From the NCBI GenBank assembly GCA_003248805.1, contig QFQY01000042.1:1-43218 (forward strand): a stretch of DNA of 43,218 bases, in the 5' to 3' direction. Both the position numbers and the translations under genes were made by a program. The notes under the pieces were generated by a model, which saw only the letters and a program-made list of their open reading frames with translations, was not told the origin of the DNA and searched no databases. Of this stretch, positions 30,502-38,337 are shown piece by piece. The DNA comes from Chelatococcus sp. (lineage in GTDB: Bacteria; Pseudomonadota; Alphaproteobacteria; Rhizobiales; Beijerinckiaceae). How positions within the stretch are numbered: the first letter of the stretch is position 1; every line of letters begins with the position of its first letter.

Positions 30502-31514
30502 CAGTTGTCGAACCCGACCTTGTCGACGAGGTCGGCCGCGGCCTTGCGGTTCTTGGCGATGTCGCCGAGCGGGAGCGTGTCGGGCGTGATGGTGCCGAGG
30601 AGCTTGACGGCCGCGCTCTCCTTCACCGCCTGGTTGACGGGGAACTCGAAGTTGCCGTCGGCGTAGAGCTGCTGCGCCTTCTCGCCGAGCATGTACTCGA
30701 TCAGCTTGACCGCGTTCTCCTTGTTGGGCGCGTTCTTCGCGAGCGCGGCCGCGCCGACGTTCACATGCGTGCCGCCGCCGGCGAAGGTCGTCTTGAGCGG
30801 CTTGATCGCGTCGAACCAGCTCTTCTGCTCGTTCGTCGCCTTGCTCATCAGGCCGATATAGTAGGTGTTGATGAGCGCGATGTCGCACTGGCCGGACAGG
30901 ATGTCGCGCGCCACCTCGCGGTCGCCGCCGCCGGGCTTGCGGGCCGTGTTGGCCTTCAGGGCCTTCAGATAGGCTTCGGTCTTCTCGGCGCCGTGGCGCG
31001 CCAGATAGGCTGCGAAGAGGGCGTTGTTGTAGGGGTGCTGGCCCGAGCGGATGCAGAACTTGCCCTTCCACTTGGGGTCCGCCAGCTCCTCATAGGTGAT
31101 GGCGTCGAGATTGACGCGATCCTTGGAGACGACGACGATCCGGGCGCGCTTGGTCTGGGTGATCCAGTTGTCGCCCGGGCCGCGAAGCTGCGCCGGCACG
31201 ATCTTGTCCACGACCGCCGACTTGATCGGCTGGGTGATGCCTTCCTCATAGGCCGCGTTGATCTGGCCGACGTCGACCACCATCATCACGTCCGCCGGGC
31301 TGTTGGCGCCCTCCGACTTGATGCGCTCCTGCAGGCCGTCCTTCAGGAACACGGCGTTGACCTTGATGCCGGTGTCCTTGGTGAAGGCCTCGAACACAGG
31401 ATTGACCAGGGCCGGCTCGCGCGTGGTGTAGACGTTCACGCTCTGCGCCAGGGCGGGCGCGGCGATGGCGCAGGAGGCCATGGCCAGCAGGCGGAGATAG
31501 TTCTTTCCGATCAT
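30501..31514 (-). CDS. Iron(III) ABC transporter substrate-binding protein
   Basis: A 337-residue periplasmic ferric-binding protein of the FbpA/FutA/AfuA family. The ATG at 31514 opens a signal peptide (MIGKNYLRLLAMASCAIAAP, cleavage after ALA in ALAQS). The mature protein begins VNVYTTREPALVNPVFEAF, typical of the family. An adjacent tyrosine pair in ALINTYYIGLM matches the iron-binding tyrosines of FbpA-type proteins. RSGQHPYNNALFAAYLARHGAE and GGGTHVNVGAAALAKNAPNKENA are also family signatures (cores RSGQHPYNNALFAAYL, VNVGAAALAKNAPN). It is first in an operon with the permease. The 100 bp upstream are unusually AT-rich, as iron-regulated promoters often are. Confidence 0.93.
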   Translation of the reverse strand: MIGKNYLRLLAMASCAIAAPALAQSVNVYTTREPALVNPVFEAFTKDTGIKVNAVFLKDGLQERIKSEGANSPADVMMVVDVGQINAAYEEGITQPIKSAVVDKIVPAQLRGPGDNWITQTKRARIVVVSKDRVNLDAITYEELADPKWKGKFCIRSGQHPYNNALFAAYLARHGAEKTEAYLKALKANTARKPGGGDREVARDILSGQCDIALINTYYIGLMSKATNEQKSWFDAIKPLKTTFAGGGTHVNVGAAALAKNAPNKENAVKLIEYMLGEKAQQLYADGNFEFPVNQAVKESAAVKLLGTITPDTLPLGDIAKNRKAAADLVDKVGFDN

Positions 31515-31589
31515 TCTTGTGCTCCGTCGGGATGAGGTCGCCATCTGCGACGGGGGAGCGATAGGCGCCCCGGAAAAGGGCGTCAACTC

Positions 31590-31660
31590 ACTTTTTCCTT
31601 TAATTTCAATGACTTATATCAATTCTAAACTGCTCGTTCCTTATTCTTTTTCTAATCTGC
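31590..31660 (-). promoter_or_regulatory. AT-rich putative promoter/regulatory region of the iron transporter
   Basis: This stretch is far AT-richer than the surroundings and includes TTTAGAATTGATATAAGTCA on the minus strand. Alphaproteobacterial iron genes are often controlled by Irr, RirA or Fur at such AT-rich boxes. I could not match an exact consensus; TGA-N6-TCA is present where RirA sites are described as TGA-N9-TCA. Confidence 0.35.
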
Positions 31661-31751
31661 GCCGCAACGGCCGGAAACAATTGGCGTTTCGACCGCCGTC
31701 CCGGCGGCGATCGGTCGTTGCGGATGATCGACGCCGCGTCGGCGCCGGCCG

Positions 31752-32807
31752 TCAGAGGCGCTCGGGCGTCGCGGTCAGGGGAATGAGACGGGCGGGGCCG
31801 CGTGTCGCGGGATCGAGCGAGCCGCGCAGCACGAGCGCGTCGCTCGCGACGGCGTCGTCCTGCAGGCTCGCCTCGCGCAGGCGCATCTGGCGTTGCAGGC
31901 CGCGATACTGGGCCTCCATGCGCGAGATTCCGACGCGCTCGTCGATCTGGCGGCGCTGGTTGCCGTTGAGCTCGGCGGCGCTGCGGAAATCGTGGAAGTC
32001 GCGGGCGCTGTAGGGCCAGCGCGACCCGCCGGCGAACGTCTTGACCTTGCCGTCGAGCACGACGCTGTCGCCCGGCCGCAGGGTGAAGTCGCGCAGCAGC
32101 GAGACGCGCCGCTCGTCGACCTGGACGATCGCGGGGCGGCAGACGGTGGCGCCCGGCTTCTCGTGGCCATAGGCGACGGGCAGGTCGGCATAGCGCTGCC
32201 CATCCGCGGCGCGGGCGTCGTCGATGCCGGTTGCTCCGGCGGCGACGCGGAAGACCTTGACCGGAAGCCCCGGGTTCATCGCTTCGCAGAGGGACTGGTG
32301 CGCGTCCATGTCGGAGCGGGCGCCGAGAAAGCCGAGCGGGGCGTGGAAGCCGTCGCAGAGCCGCACGCAGATGGTGCGCGTGCGATCGGCCGCGCCGGCC
32401 CCGACATCGCGCCTCTGCGCGAGCTTGCGGCCGCCGCCGGTCTCGCGGGGCGCCTTGAACGGGTTCAGCCCGACCGGCTGGGCGACACGGCCGTCCTGCC
32501 TCGTCTGGAAGAAGGCGGGCCGCCAGCCCTGGCCGGCCGGGGCGTAGGCGGTGGGAGCCGCCGGCTGCGATGCGACGCGGCGCCTCGCTTCCTCGACATG
32601 GAAGGCGCGGATGCCGGCGTCGTCGTCGGCCTGGACGAGCGAGACGGTGAAGATCGTGGTGACCGAGCCGAGCGCGATGCCGAGCGCTCCGAGCGCGGAG
32701 AGACGCAGCCGGCGGCTGCGCGCCCGGTTCGGCGAAGCCTTGCCGGGCACGGCATCCCGCTCGACACGGGGCTCGACTCGCCCGGGAACCTCACGGACAC
32801 GCAACAT
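31752..32807 (-). CDS. DUF2865 domain protein, membrane-anchored
   Basis: A 351-residue protein with a basic N-terminus, one hydrophobic anchor (about 36-58) and a periplasmic part. The DUF2865 core is visible as RTICVRLCDGFHAPLGFLGARSDMDAHQSLCEAMNPG (cores TICVRLCDGFHAPLGF, DAHQSLCEAMNPG), then DARAADGQRYADLPVAYGHE. The two cysteine-containing elements are typical. The family is found mainly in Hyphomicrobiales and its function is unknown. The C-terminus (about 280-330) is helical and charged, with repeated Arg/Gln. The ATG at 32807 has TGGAG upstream. It stands alone. Confidence 0.85.
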   Translation of the reverse strand: MLRVREVPGRVEPRVERDAVPGKASPNRARSRRLRLSALGALGIALGSVTTIFTVSLVQADDDAGIRAFHVEEARRRVASQPAAPTAYAPAGQGWRPAFFQTRQDGRVAQPVGLNPFKAPRETGGGRKLAQRRDVGAGAADRTRTICVRLCDGFHAPLGFLGARSDMDAHQSLCEAMNPGLPVKVFRVAAGATGIDDARAADGQRYADLPVAYGHEKPGATVCRPAIVQVDERRVSLLRDFTLRPGDSVVLDGKVKTFAGGSRWPYSARDFHDFRSAAELNGNQRRQIDERVGISRMEAQYRGLQRQMRLREASLQDDAVASDALVLRGSLDPATRGPARLIPLTATPERL

Positions 32808-33183
32808 CGCGTCGACTCCAAAACCTAACGCTTGTCCACCGTCCGCCGCCGGTCTGCTCTAATTCACTTTTTGTTAAGCCTCAATCATGCGTCCGCCATG
32901 CCCCACCGGAATCGAGGGCGATGCTTAATGCGCAGGGGCGGGAAGGGCCCCGAACCGGGGTCCTTGGGCAAAGGTGCTTGGGTAAATGTCCCGCGGCAGA
33001 GCGCCCGGGACGACGCCGAGCAGGGTTTCGAAGGATGCCCCGGCGAGCGCCCCCCAGCATGCGAGCCGGGACATCCTTCGAGATGCTGTCGCGCGGCTTT
33101 CCCAGCGTCAGGGATTTCGGCCAGCCGGACTCGTCTAGGAAGGCTCGCTTGCGCGGGGCTTGCCGGGGCGTCCGGCGCGGCCG
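32808..33183. other. 376-bp intergenic region with palindrome
   Basis: No convincing gene is seen. Short frames here lack ribosome sites and read like shadows. The left part (32855-32890) is AT-rich and may hold the promoter of the DUF2865 gene. An inverted repeat lies at 33028-33081. Confidence 0.6.
33028..33081. repeat. Intergenic inverted repeat
   Basis: Arms TCGAAGGATGCCCCGGC (33028-33044) and GCCGGGACATCCTTCGA (33065-33081) match at 16 of 17 positions with a 20-nt loop. The form resembles dispersed extragenic palindromes. It sits in the gap between the DUF2865 and MAPEG genes. Confidence 0.75.
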
Positions 33184-33594
33184 TCAAACGACCTTCAGAA
33201 CCACGCCGAGCCACAGGCCGAAGAGCAGCGCGACGCCCAGCGCGAAGATGGGCGCGCGGATCCGCAGGTCGTTGCCGCCGACATGGACCAGCGTATGCGC
33301 GACGCGAGTCGCGACGTAGCCCCAGGCGAGAACGACCATCACATGGTTGGTCGCGCTGACCATCGTCGCCATGATGGCGAGGGCGTAGAAGAGGACCGGG
33401 GTCTCGAACTGGTTGGCGAAATTGGCGGCAGCCCTGCGCGCGGGAGCGGGATAGTGCTCCGCCGACTGGGCAATGTCCTGATGACTGACCTCGCCCGCCG
33501 CGAAGGCGCGCCGCCGCCTGTCGAACAGGATGACCATGACCGCGAAGGTCCAGAGCATCTGCGCAAGCGCGGGGTAGAGCAGGCGCAGGGTCAT
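33184..33594 (-). CDS. MAPEG-family membrane protein
   Basis: A 136-residue four-helix membrane protein of the MAPEG family, relatives of microsomal glutathione transferases and eicosanoid enzymes. Seen are an N-terminal hydrophobic helix (LYPALAQMLWTFAVMVILF), the conserved NFANQFETPVLFYALAIM motif in the second helix region, and WGYVATRVAHTLVHVGGNDLRIR. The ATG at 33594 has GGGAGGA upstream. Bacterial members of this subgroup are mostly uncharacterised. Confidence 0.9.
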   Translation of the reverse strand: MTLRLLYPALAQMLWTFAVMVILFDRRRRAFAAGEVSHQDIAQSAEHYPAPARRAAANFANQFETPVLFYALAIMATMVSATNHVMVVLAWGYVATRVAHTLVHVGGNDLRIRAPIFALGVALLFGLWLGVVLKVV

Positions 33595-33685
33595 TCTCGG
33601 TCCTCCCGATCCGTGTCAGCCGATCTTCTCAACCCGCATGGCGGCGAGCCGTTCCAAGGCGGCTCGCGACGCGGGCAGGGACGGG

Positions 33686-35179
33686 CTAGGAGCGTGTCGG
33701 GTAGTTCGGGCTCTCGCGGACGATCGTCACGTCATGGACATGGCTCTCGCGCAGGCCGGCGCTGGTGATGCGGATGAAGCGCGCCTTTTCCTGATAGTCC
33801 TGCAGGGTCTTGCCGCCGACATAGCCCATCGCGGCGCGCAGGCCGCCGGCGAGCTGGTGCAGCACGCCCGAGACCGGCCCCTTATAGGCGACCTGTCCCT
33901 CGATGCCCTCGGGCACGAGCTTCAGCGAATCCTTGATGTCCTGCTGGAAGTAGCGGTCGGCCGAGCCGCGCGCCATCGCGCCGACCGAGCCCATGCCGCG
34001 ATAGGATTTGTAGGAGCGGCCCTGGTAGAGGAAGGTCTCGCCGGGCGTCTCGTCGGTGCCGGCCAGAAGCGAGCCCACCATGGCGCAGGAGGCGCCGGCG
34101 GCGAGCGCCTTGGCGAGGTCGCCCGAATATTTGATGCCGCCGTCGGCGATGACCGGGACACCGGCCTTCCGGGCCACCGAGGCGGCGTCCATGATGGCGG
34201 TGAGCTGGGGCACGCCGACGCCCGCGACGATGCGGGTGGTGCAGATCGAGCCCGGCCCGATGCCGATCTTGACGGCATCCGCACCCGCGTCGATCAGGGC
34301 CTGGGTGCCGCCCGCCGTCGCGACGTTGCCGGCGATGACCTGGACCGCGTTGGAGAGCTTCTTCACGCGGGTGACGGCCTCGAGCACCTTGGCGGAATGG
34401 CCATGGGCCGTGTCGACCACGATGAGGTCGACGCCGGCGTCGACCAGCAGCTCGGAGCGCTCGAAGCCGAGATCGCCGGTGGTCGTCGCGGCGGCGACGA
34501 GGAGACGGCCCTGCGCGTCCTTGGCGGCGCTCGGATGCGTGACCTGCTTCTCCATGTCCTTGACGGTGATCAGGCCGATGCAGCGATAGTGGTCGTCGAC
34601 CACCAGCAGCTTCTCGATGCGGAACTGGTGCAGGAGGCGGCGCGCCTCGTCCTGCGCCACGCCCTCGCGGACCGTGATCAGCCGGTCCTTGGTCATCAGC
34701 TCGGAGACGGGCTGCTGCGGATTGGCGGCGAAGCGCACGTCGCGGTTGGTCAGGATGCCGACGAGCTTGCCCTTGTGCCCGTGCGGGCCGCGCTCGACGA
34801 CCGGAATGCCGGAGATCGAATTCTGCTTCATCAGCGCCAGCGCATCGGCCAGCGTCTCGTCCGGGAAGATCGTGATCGGGTTGGCGACCATGCCCGATTC
34901 GAATTTCTTGACGAGCCGGACCTGGGCCGCCTGCTGCTCCGGCTCCAGATTGCGGTGGATGACGCCGAGGCCGCCGGCCTGCGCCATCGCGATCGCCATG
35001 CGGGCTTCCGTCACCGTGTCCATGGCGGAGGCGACGATCGGCAGATTGAGCGAAATGCTGCGGGTGATCTTCGTGGCGACGTCGACCTCGGAGGGCATCA
35101 CCTCGGACGGGCCGGGCTCGAGCAGCACGTCGTCGAAGGTCAGGCCGTCGCGGATGGGCATGTCGCTCAGAAGGGTCAT
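33686..35179 (-). CDS. guaB: Inosine-5'-monophosphate dehydrogenase
   Basis: A 497-residue cytosolic enzyme that oxidises IMP to XMP, the committed step of GMP synthesis. The barrel opens with LTFDDVLLEPGPSEVMP; two CBS domains lie at about 95-215 (NPITIFPDETLADALALM, MTKDRLITVREG). The catalytic cysteine loop is GIGPGSICTTRIVAGVG near residue 300. The flap holds KSYRGMGSVGAM, and ADRYFQQD follows. I chose the ATG at 35179 (GGAG upstream) over a TTG two codons earlier. A GC-rich hairpin lies in its leader. It is monocistronic as far as can be seen. Confidence 0.97.
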   Translation of the reverse strand: MTLLSDMPIRDGLTFDDVLLEPGPSEVMPSEVDVATKITRSISLNLPIVASAMDTVTEARMAIAMAQAGGLGVIHRNLEPEQQAAQVRLVKKFESGMVANPITIFPDETLADALALMKQNSISGIPVVERGPHGHKGKLVGILTNRDVRFAANPQQPVSELMTKDRLITVREGVAQDEARRLLHQFRIEKLLVVDDHYRCIGLITVKDMEKQVTHPSAAKDAQGRLLVAAATTTGDLGFERSELLVDAGVDLIVVDTAHGHSAKVLEAVTRVKKLSNAVQVIAGNVATAGGTQALIDAGADAVKIGIGPGSICTTRIVAGVGVPQLTAIMDAASVARKAGVPVIADGGIKYSGDLAKALAAGASCAMVGSLLAGTDETPGETFLYQGRSYKSYRGMGSVGAMARGSADRYFQQDIKDSLKLVPEGIEGQVAYKGPVSGVLHQLAGGLRAAMGYVGGKTLQDYQEKARFIRITSAGLRESHVHDVTIVRESPNYPTRS

Positions 35180-35220
35180 CGTCAACTCCGCTGCCGGCGA
35201 GCCCGGCGGTATCGTTCGGT

Positions 35221-35243
35221 GGCCGGGGGCAGGAGGCCCGGCC
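35221..35243 (-). promoter_or_regulatory. GC-rich hairpin in the guaB leader
   Basis: GGCCGGG and CCCGGCC form a perfect 7-bp stem with a 9-nt loop, 42 bp upstream of the guaB ATG. It may be a leader structure or simply a product of high GC. No known riboswitch is recognised. Confidence 0.3.
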
Positions 35244-35353
35244 GGGGGTTGACGAGGCCCGTTAGCACGCAGCTCGCGCGGCCGCTAGGGGAGCGGCTGC
35301 GATTCTTTTGCAGTGCGGGAGCACGCCGACGGAATGGCGAATGGCGACGACCG

Positions 35354-35683
35354 CTAATGGCGCTGGCGCGCAGCCCCGGAGCCTGCCGGCGCCTGCGTCA
35401 CGGACGGGGTGACGCCGAAGCAACCCGCGGCCATTCCCGCCGCCTGGCCGCCGGCGTCGACGATCCGCTGGCAATCCTTCTGGCGCATGCAGTTCATGAC
35501 CCTGAGCGCATCGCCGTAACCCGGTTGCACGACGGGGGCGGCGCAGCCTTCCTCCCAGCTCGTCAGCGGCGCCGCGGACGAGGTTCCGGTTCCGAGCGCG
35601 AGGCCCGCGACCAGGCCGAGGGCGGCGAGAGGAAGGGTGCGCCGGGCGGTATCGACGACGGCACGATGATTGAAAGCGAACAT
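35354..35683 (-). CDS. Small exported cysteine-containing protein
   Basis: A 109-residue protein of unknown family. The ATG at 35683 has GGGAGGTG upstream. Residues about 1-36 form a signal peptide (TLPLAALGLVAGLALGTG core, cleavage near SSAAP). The mature part is about 73 residues with four cysteines: EEGCAAP, MNCMRQKDCQRI and AAGCFGV. These could form two disulfides in the periplasm. The C-terminus is Ala/Pro-rich. It is divergent from the MFS transporter gene. Confidence 0.65.
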   Translation of the reverse strand: MFAFNHRAVVDTARRTLPLAALGLVAGLALGTGTSSAAPLTSWEEGCAAPVVQPGYGDALRVMNCMRQKDCQRIVDAGGQAAGMAAGCFGVTPSVTQAPAGSGAARQRH

Positions 35684-35930
35684 GAGGCACCTCCCGGTTC
35701 GGTCGATTTCCCCTTGGAAGACCTCTCGCGAAGCCCGACCTGTCCGTGAGATGGGAGCCGGACCGGCGGCGTGGCAGCGTGCCGAATGCATGGCGGACCT
35801 GTGTTCCGCGACAGCGTATCCCGGCGCTGCATGGCGGAGCTGCGTCGCGGGCGCGGCTGGAGCGATTCCACGCTCGCCACGCCCTGCCGATCCGGCTAAA
35901 GCGACGCCGAGCCAGCCTTGGGTACCCGCC

Positions 35931-37370
35931 TTGCAGCGTTCGAAGCTCCTTCCCCTCATCGTCGCCTGCGCCCTGTTCATGGAGAACACGGACTCGACCG
36001 TGATCGCGACCTCGCTGCCGGTCATCGCCGAGGCGCTTCAAGAGGATCCGATCGCGCTGAAGCTCGCGCTCACCTCCTATTTCGTCAGTCTCGCGGTCTT
36101 CATCCCGATCTCGGGCTGGATGGCGGACCGATTCGGAGCACGCACGATCTTCCGCGCGGCGCTCGGCGTGTTCATGGTCGGCTCGCTGCTCTGCGCCGCC
36201 TCGAACTCGCTCGGAGCCTTCGTGGGCGCGCGTTTCCTGCAGGGGCTGGGCGGCGCGATGATGGTGCCGGTCGGCCGGCTCGTGATCCTGCGCAGCGTCG
36301 ACAAGTCGGAACTCGTCGGGGCGCTCGCCTATCTGACGGTGCCCGCGCTGGTGGGACCCGTGATCGGGCCGCCGCTCGGCGGTTTCATCACGACCTATTT
36401 CGACTGGCGCTGGATCTTCCTCATCAACATCCCGATCGGCCTCGTCGGCATCGTGCTGTCGAGCCTGTTCTTCGAGGACATCCGCGAGGAGGATGTCGCG
36501 CCGCTCGACATCCGCGGCTTCCTGCTGTCCTCGCTCGGCTTCGCGAGCCTGATGCTCGGCCTCGCCACCGGCGGGCGCCATCTCGTGCCGGAGGCGGTGT
36601 CCTATGGCTGCGTCGCCTTCGGGGCGCTCGCGCTCGGCGCCTACTGGCTGCATGCGCGGCGGGTGGAGCACCCGGTGCTCAATCTCTCGCTGTTCCGGAT
36701 CCCGACCTACCGGATCGCGGTGCTGGGCGGTTCGCTGTTCCGGATCGCGACCGGCGCCGTGCCCTTCCTGCTGCCGCTGATGCTCCAGCTCGGCTTCGGC
36801 CTGGACGCGCTGCAATCGGGCCTCATCACCTTCGTCTCTGCCGCCGGCGCCTTGCTGATGAAGACCGCGGCGAAGACGATCCTGGCGCGCTTCGGCTTTC
36901 GGCGGGTGCTGACGGTGAACGCGGTGCTCGGCGCCGCTTTCCTCGCCGCGTCGGGGCTGTTCACGCCGGCCACGCCGCATGCGGTGATGCTGACGATCCT
37001 GCTGATCGGCGGCTGCTTCCGCTCGCTGCAGTTCACCGGCATCAACGCCCTGAGCTATTCCGACGTCTCGAACCGGGAGATGTCGGGCGCGACCAGCCTG
37101 TCGAGCGTCGTCCAGCAGATTTCGCTCAGCCTCGGCGTAACCGTGGGCGCCTTCGCGCTGGAGGCCATGAACGGTCTGCATGGCGGCGGCCCGATCGCCG
37201 CCGCCGATTTCCCGCCCGCTTTCGCGCTCGTCGGGCTGATCGGCGCCTGCTCGGCGATCTGGATGATCGGGCTCGCCCCGGACGCCGGCGCCGAGGTTTC
37301 CGGCCATGTTCCCGCCAGCGCGCGCAAGGCGACGGCCGAGGCCATCGCCGACCAGAAGCCGCTGGAGTGA
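35931..37370 (+). CDS. MFS transporter, DHA2 (14-TM drug:H+ antiporter-like) family
   Basis: A membrane protein of about 479 residues. The first helix shows LIVACALFMENTDSTVIATSLPVIA (core MENTDSTVIATSLPVIA), the DHA2 version of motif D. The loop 2-3 motif is GWMADRFGART (motif A). FLQGLGGAMMVPVGRLVILR and ALVGPVIGPPLGGFI (motif C) follow, with about fourteen hydrophobic segments in all. Such pumps export drugs or dyes with proton exchange; the substrate is unknown. The start is unclear: I use the TTG at 35931 directly before the first conserved residues, while ATGs at 35790 or 35670 would add a non-conserved tail. It converges on the APH-like gene with a 4-bp gap. Confidence 0.88.
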   Translation: MQRSKLLPLIVACALFMENTDSTVIATSLPVIAEALQEDPIALKLALTSYFVSLAVFIPISGWMADRFGARTIFRAALGVFMVGSLLCAASNSLGAFVGARFLQGLGGAMMVPVGRLVILRSVDKSELVGALAYLTVPALVGPVIGPPLGGFITTYFDWRWIFLINIPIGLVGIVLSSLFFEDIREEDVAPLDIRGFLLSSLGFASLMLGLATGGRHLVPEAVSYGCVAFGALALGAYWLHARRVEHPVLNLSLFRIPTYRIAVLGGSLFRIATGAVPFLLPLMLQLGFGLDALQSGLITFVSAAGALLMKTAAKTILARFGFRRVLTVNAVLGAAFLAASGLFTPATPHAVMLTILLIGGCFRSLQFTGINALSYSDVSNREMSGATSLSSVVQQISLSLGVTVGAFALEAMNGLHGGGPIAAADFPPAFALVGLIGACSAIWMIGLAPDAGAEVSGHVPASARKATAEAIADQKPLE

Positions 37371-37374
37371 AAGC

Positions 37375-38337
37375 TTATCGCGAATCAGGCGGCCAGAGCA
37401 GCTCTTCGAGGTCCGCGAGGGTTCCCGCCCGATGCTGCCAGTCCGGGATCGCGATCTTGCGCAGCGGGTCGCTGGCGCGGTGCAGGAAGGTCAGCGTCAG
37501 CAGCCGGCGGGTGGCCGCGCCGTCGACCTGCCCGGCACCATAGCCGTAGCCGTCGAACAGCGCCCGCACCCGGCCGGGCCGGCCTTCCGTCATAAAGGCG
37601 CTCGGACCGAGCAGGTCGTATTCGCCCCAGCCCGCGAAGACGTCGCCGAAGTCGAACAGGCCGGCGAGGCGCCAGCCTTCGCCCGCGGGCTTCAGCAGGA
37701 AGTTCTCGGGGATGTACTCGCCGGTCAGGATCACGGGCGGAGCGTCCAGCGGCAGGATGGACGGCGCGGCTTCCAGGAGTGCGTCGAGCTCGTCGAGATA
37801 GCGCGCGGGCAGGCCCAGGCGGACATGCCGTTCCCGGCAGCCGGCGATCTGGCGCGCGACGAAGTCCGGCCAGGCCGGGCCCAATGCCGCGATCTCGCCC
37901 GGCGGCACGCGCTGGACGTCCGCGATGGTCGCGCCGATCTCGCGCAGGAGGCTCTCCTTCTGCGCTTCGGGCAGCCCCGGCCAGACCTCGGAGCCGAGCG
38001 AACCCGCCAGCCGGGTCATCGCCAGCCAGGGCCAGCCATCGCGCTCGCCTTCCCGCAGGATCTCGGGAATCGGCAGGGCGAGCCGGCCCCGGAGCCGGCG
38101 CAGCGTGGCGCGCTCCGCCAGGAACTGACCACGCAGATGCGGCGGAAAGATCTTGAGGACCATGCCCGGACCGAGGCCGAGGACGAGATTGGTCCCCGTG
38201 CCGAAGACCGTGACGTCCTCGGCCGGCAGGCCGGCGGAGCGGGCGATGTCGAGCGCGGCCGGGAGCCATCTGTCGGGGCGGGCGCGCCAGGCATCGAAGG
38301 CCTCGCCGGTGGCGAAGGCGGGCAGCGCCGCGCTCAT
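37375..38337 (-). CDS. Aminoglycoside phosphotransferase-like (APH) family protein
   Basis: A 320-residue protein of the protein-kinase-like APH/choline-kinase fold. Seen are a nucleotide-loop region (TGTNLVLGLGPGMVLKIFPP, with the ATP lysine in VLKIF), the helix LRRLRGRLALPIPEIL, and the C-lobe. Where most members have HGDxxxxN, this protein has TGEYIPENFLL, so the His and catalytic Asp positions are Thr and Glu; the later metal motif is LFDFGDVF. Similar TGEY variants exist in some small-molecule kinase-like proteins. It is unlikely to be a classic resistance enzyme. The start overlaps the rlmE stop (ATGA), making it the third gene of the operon. Confidence 0.8.
   Translation of the reverse strand: MSAALPAFATGEAFDAWRARPDRWLPAALDIARSAGLPAEDVTVFGTGTNLVLGLGPGMVLKIFPPHLRGQFLAERATLRRLRGRLALPIPEILREGERDGWPWLAMTRLAGSLGSEVWPGLPEAQKESLLREIGATIADVQRVPPGEIAALGPAWPDFVARQIAGCRERHVRLGLPARYLDELDALLEAAPSILPLDAPPVILTGEYIPENFLLKPAGEGWRLAGLFDFGDVFAGWGEYDLLGPSAFMTEGRPGRVRALFDGYGYGAGQVDGAATRRLLTLTFLHRASDPLRKIAIPDWQHRAGTLADLEELLWPPDSR

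Noticed and set aside
32832..33359. Plus-strand open frame in the gap before the MAPEG gene
   Set aside because: It crosses a palindromic repeat and the antisense MAPEG gene, has no ribosome site, and its translation is Arg/Pro/Gly-rich.
33638..35749. Long plus-strand frame opposite guaB
   Set aside because: It is a shadow of guaB with repetitive Ala/Asp/Arg composition.
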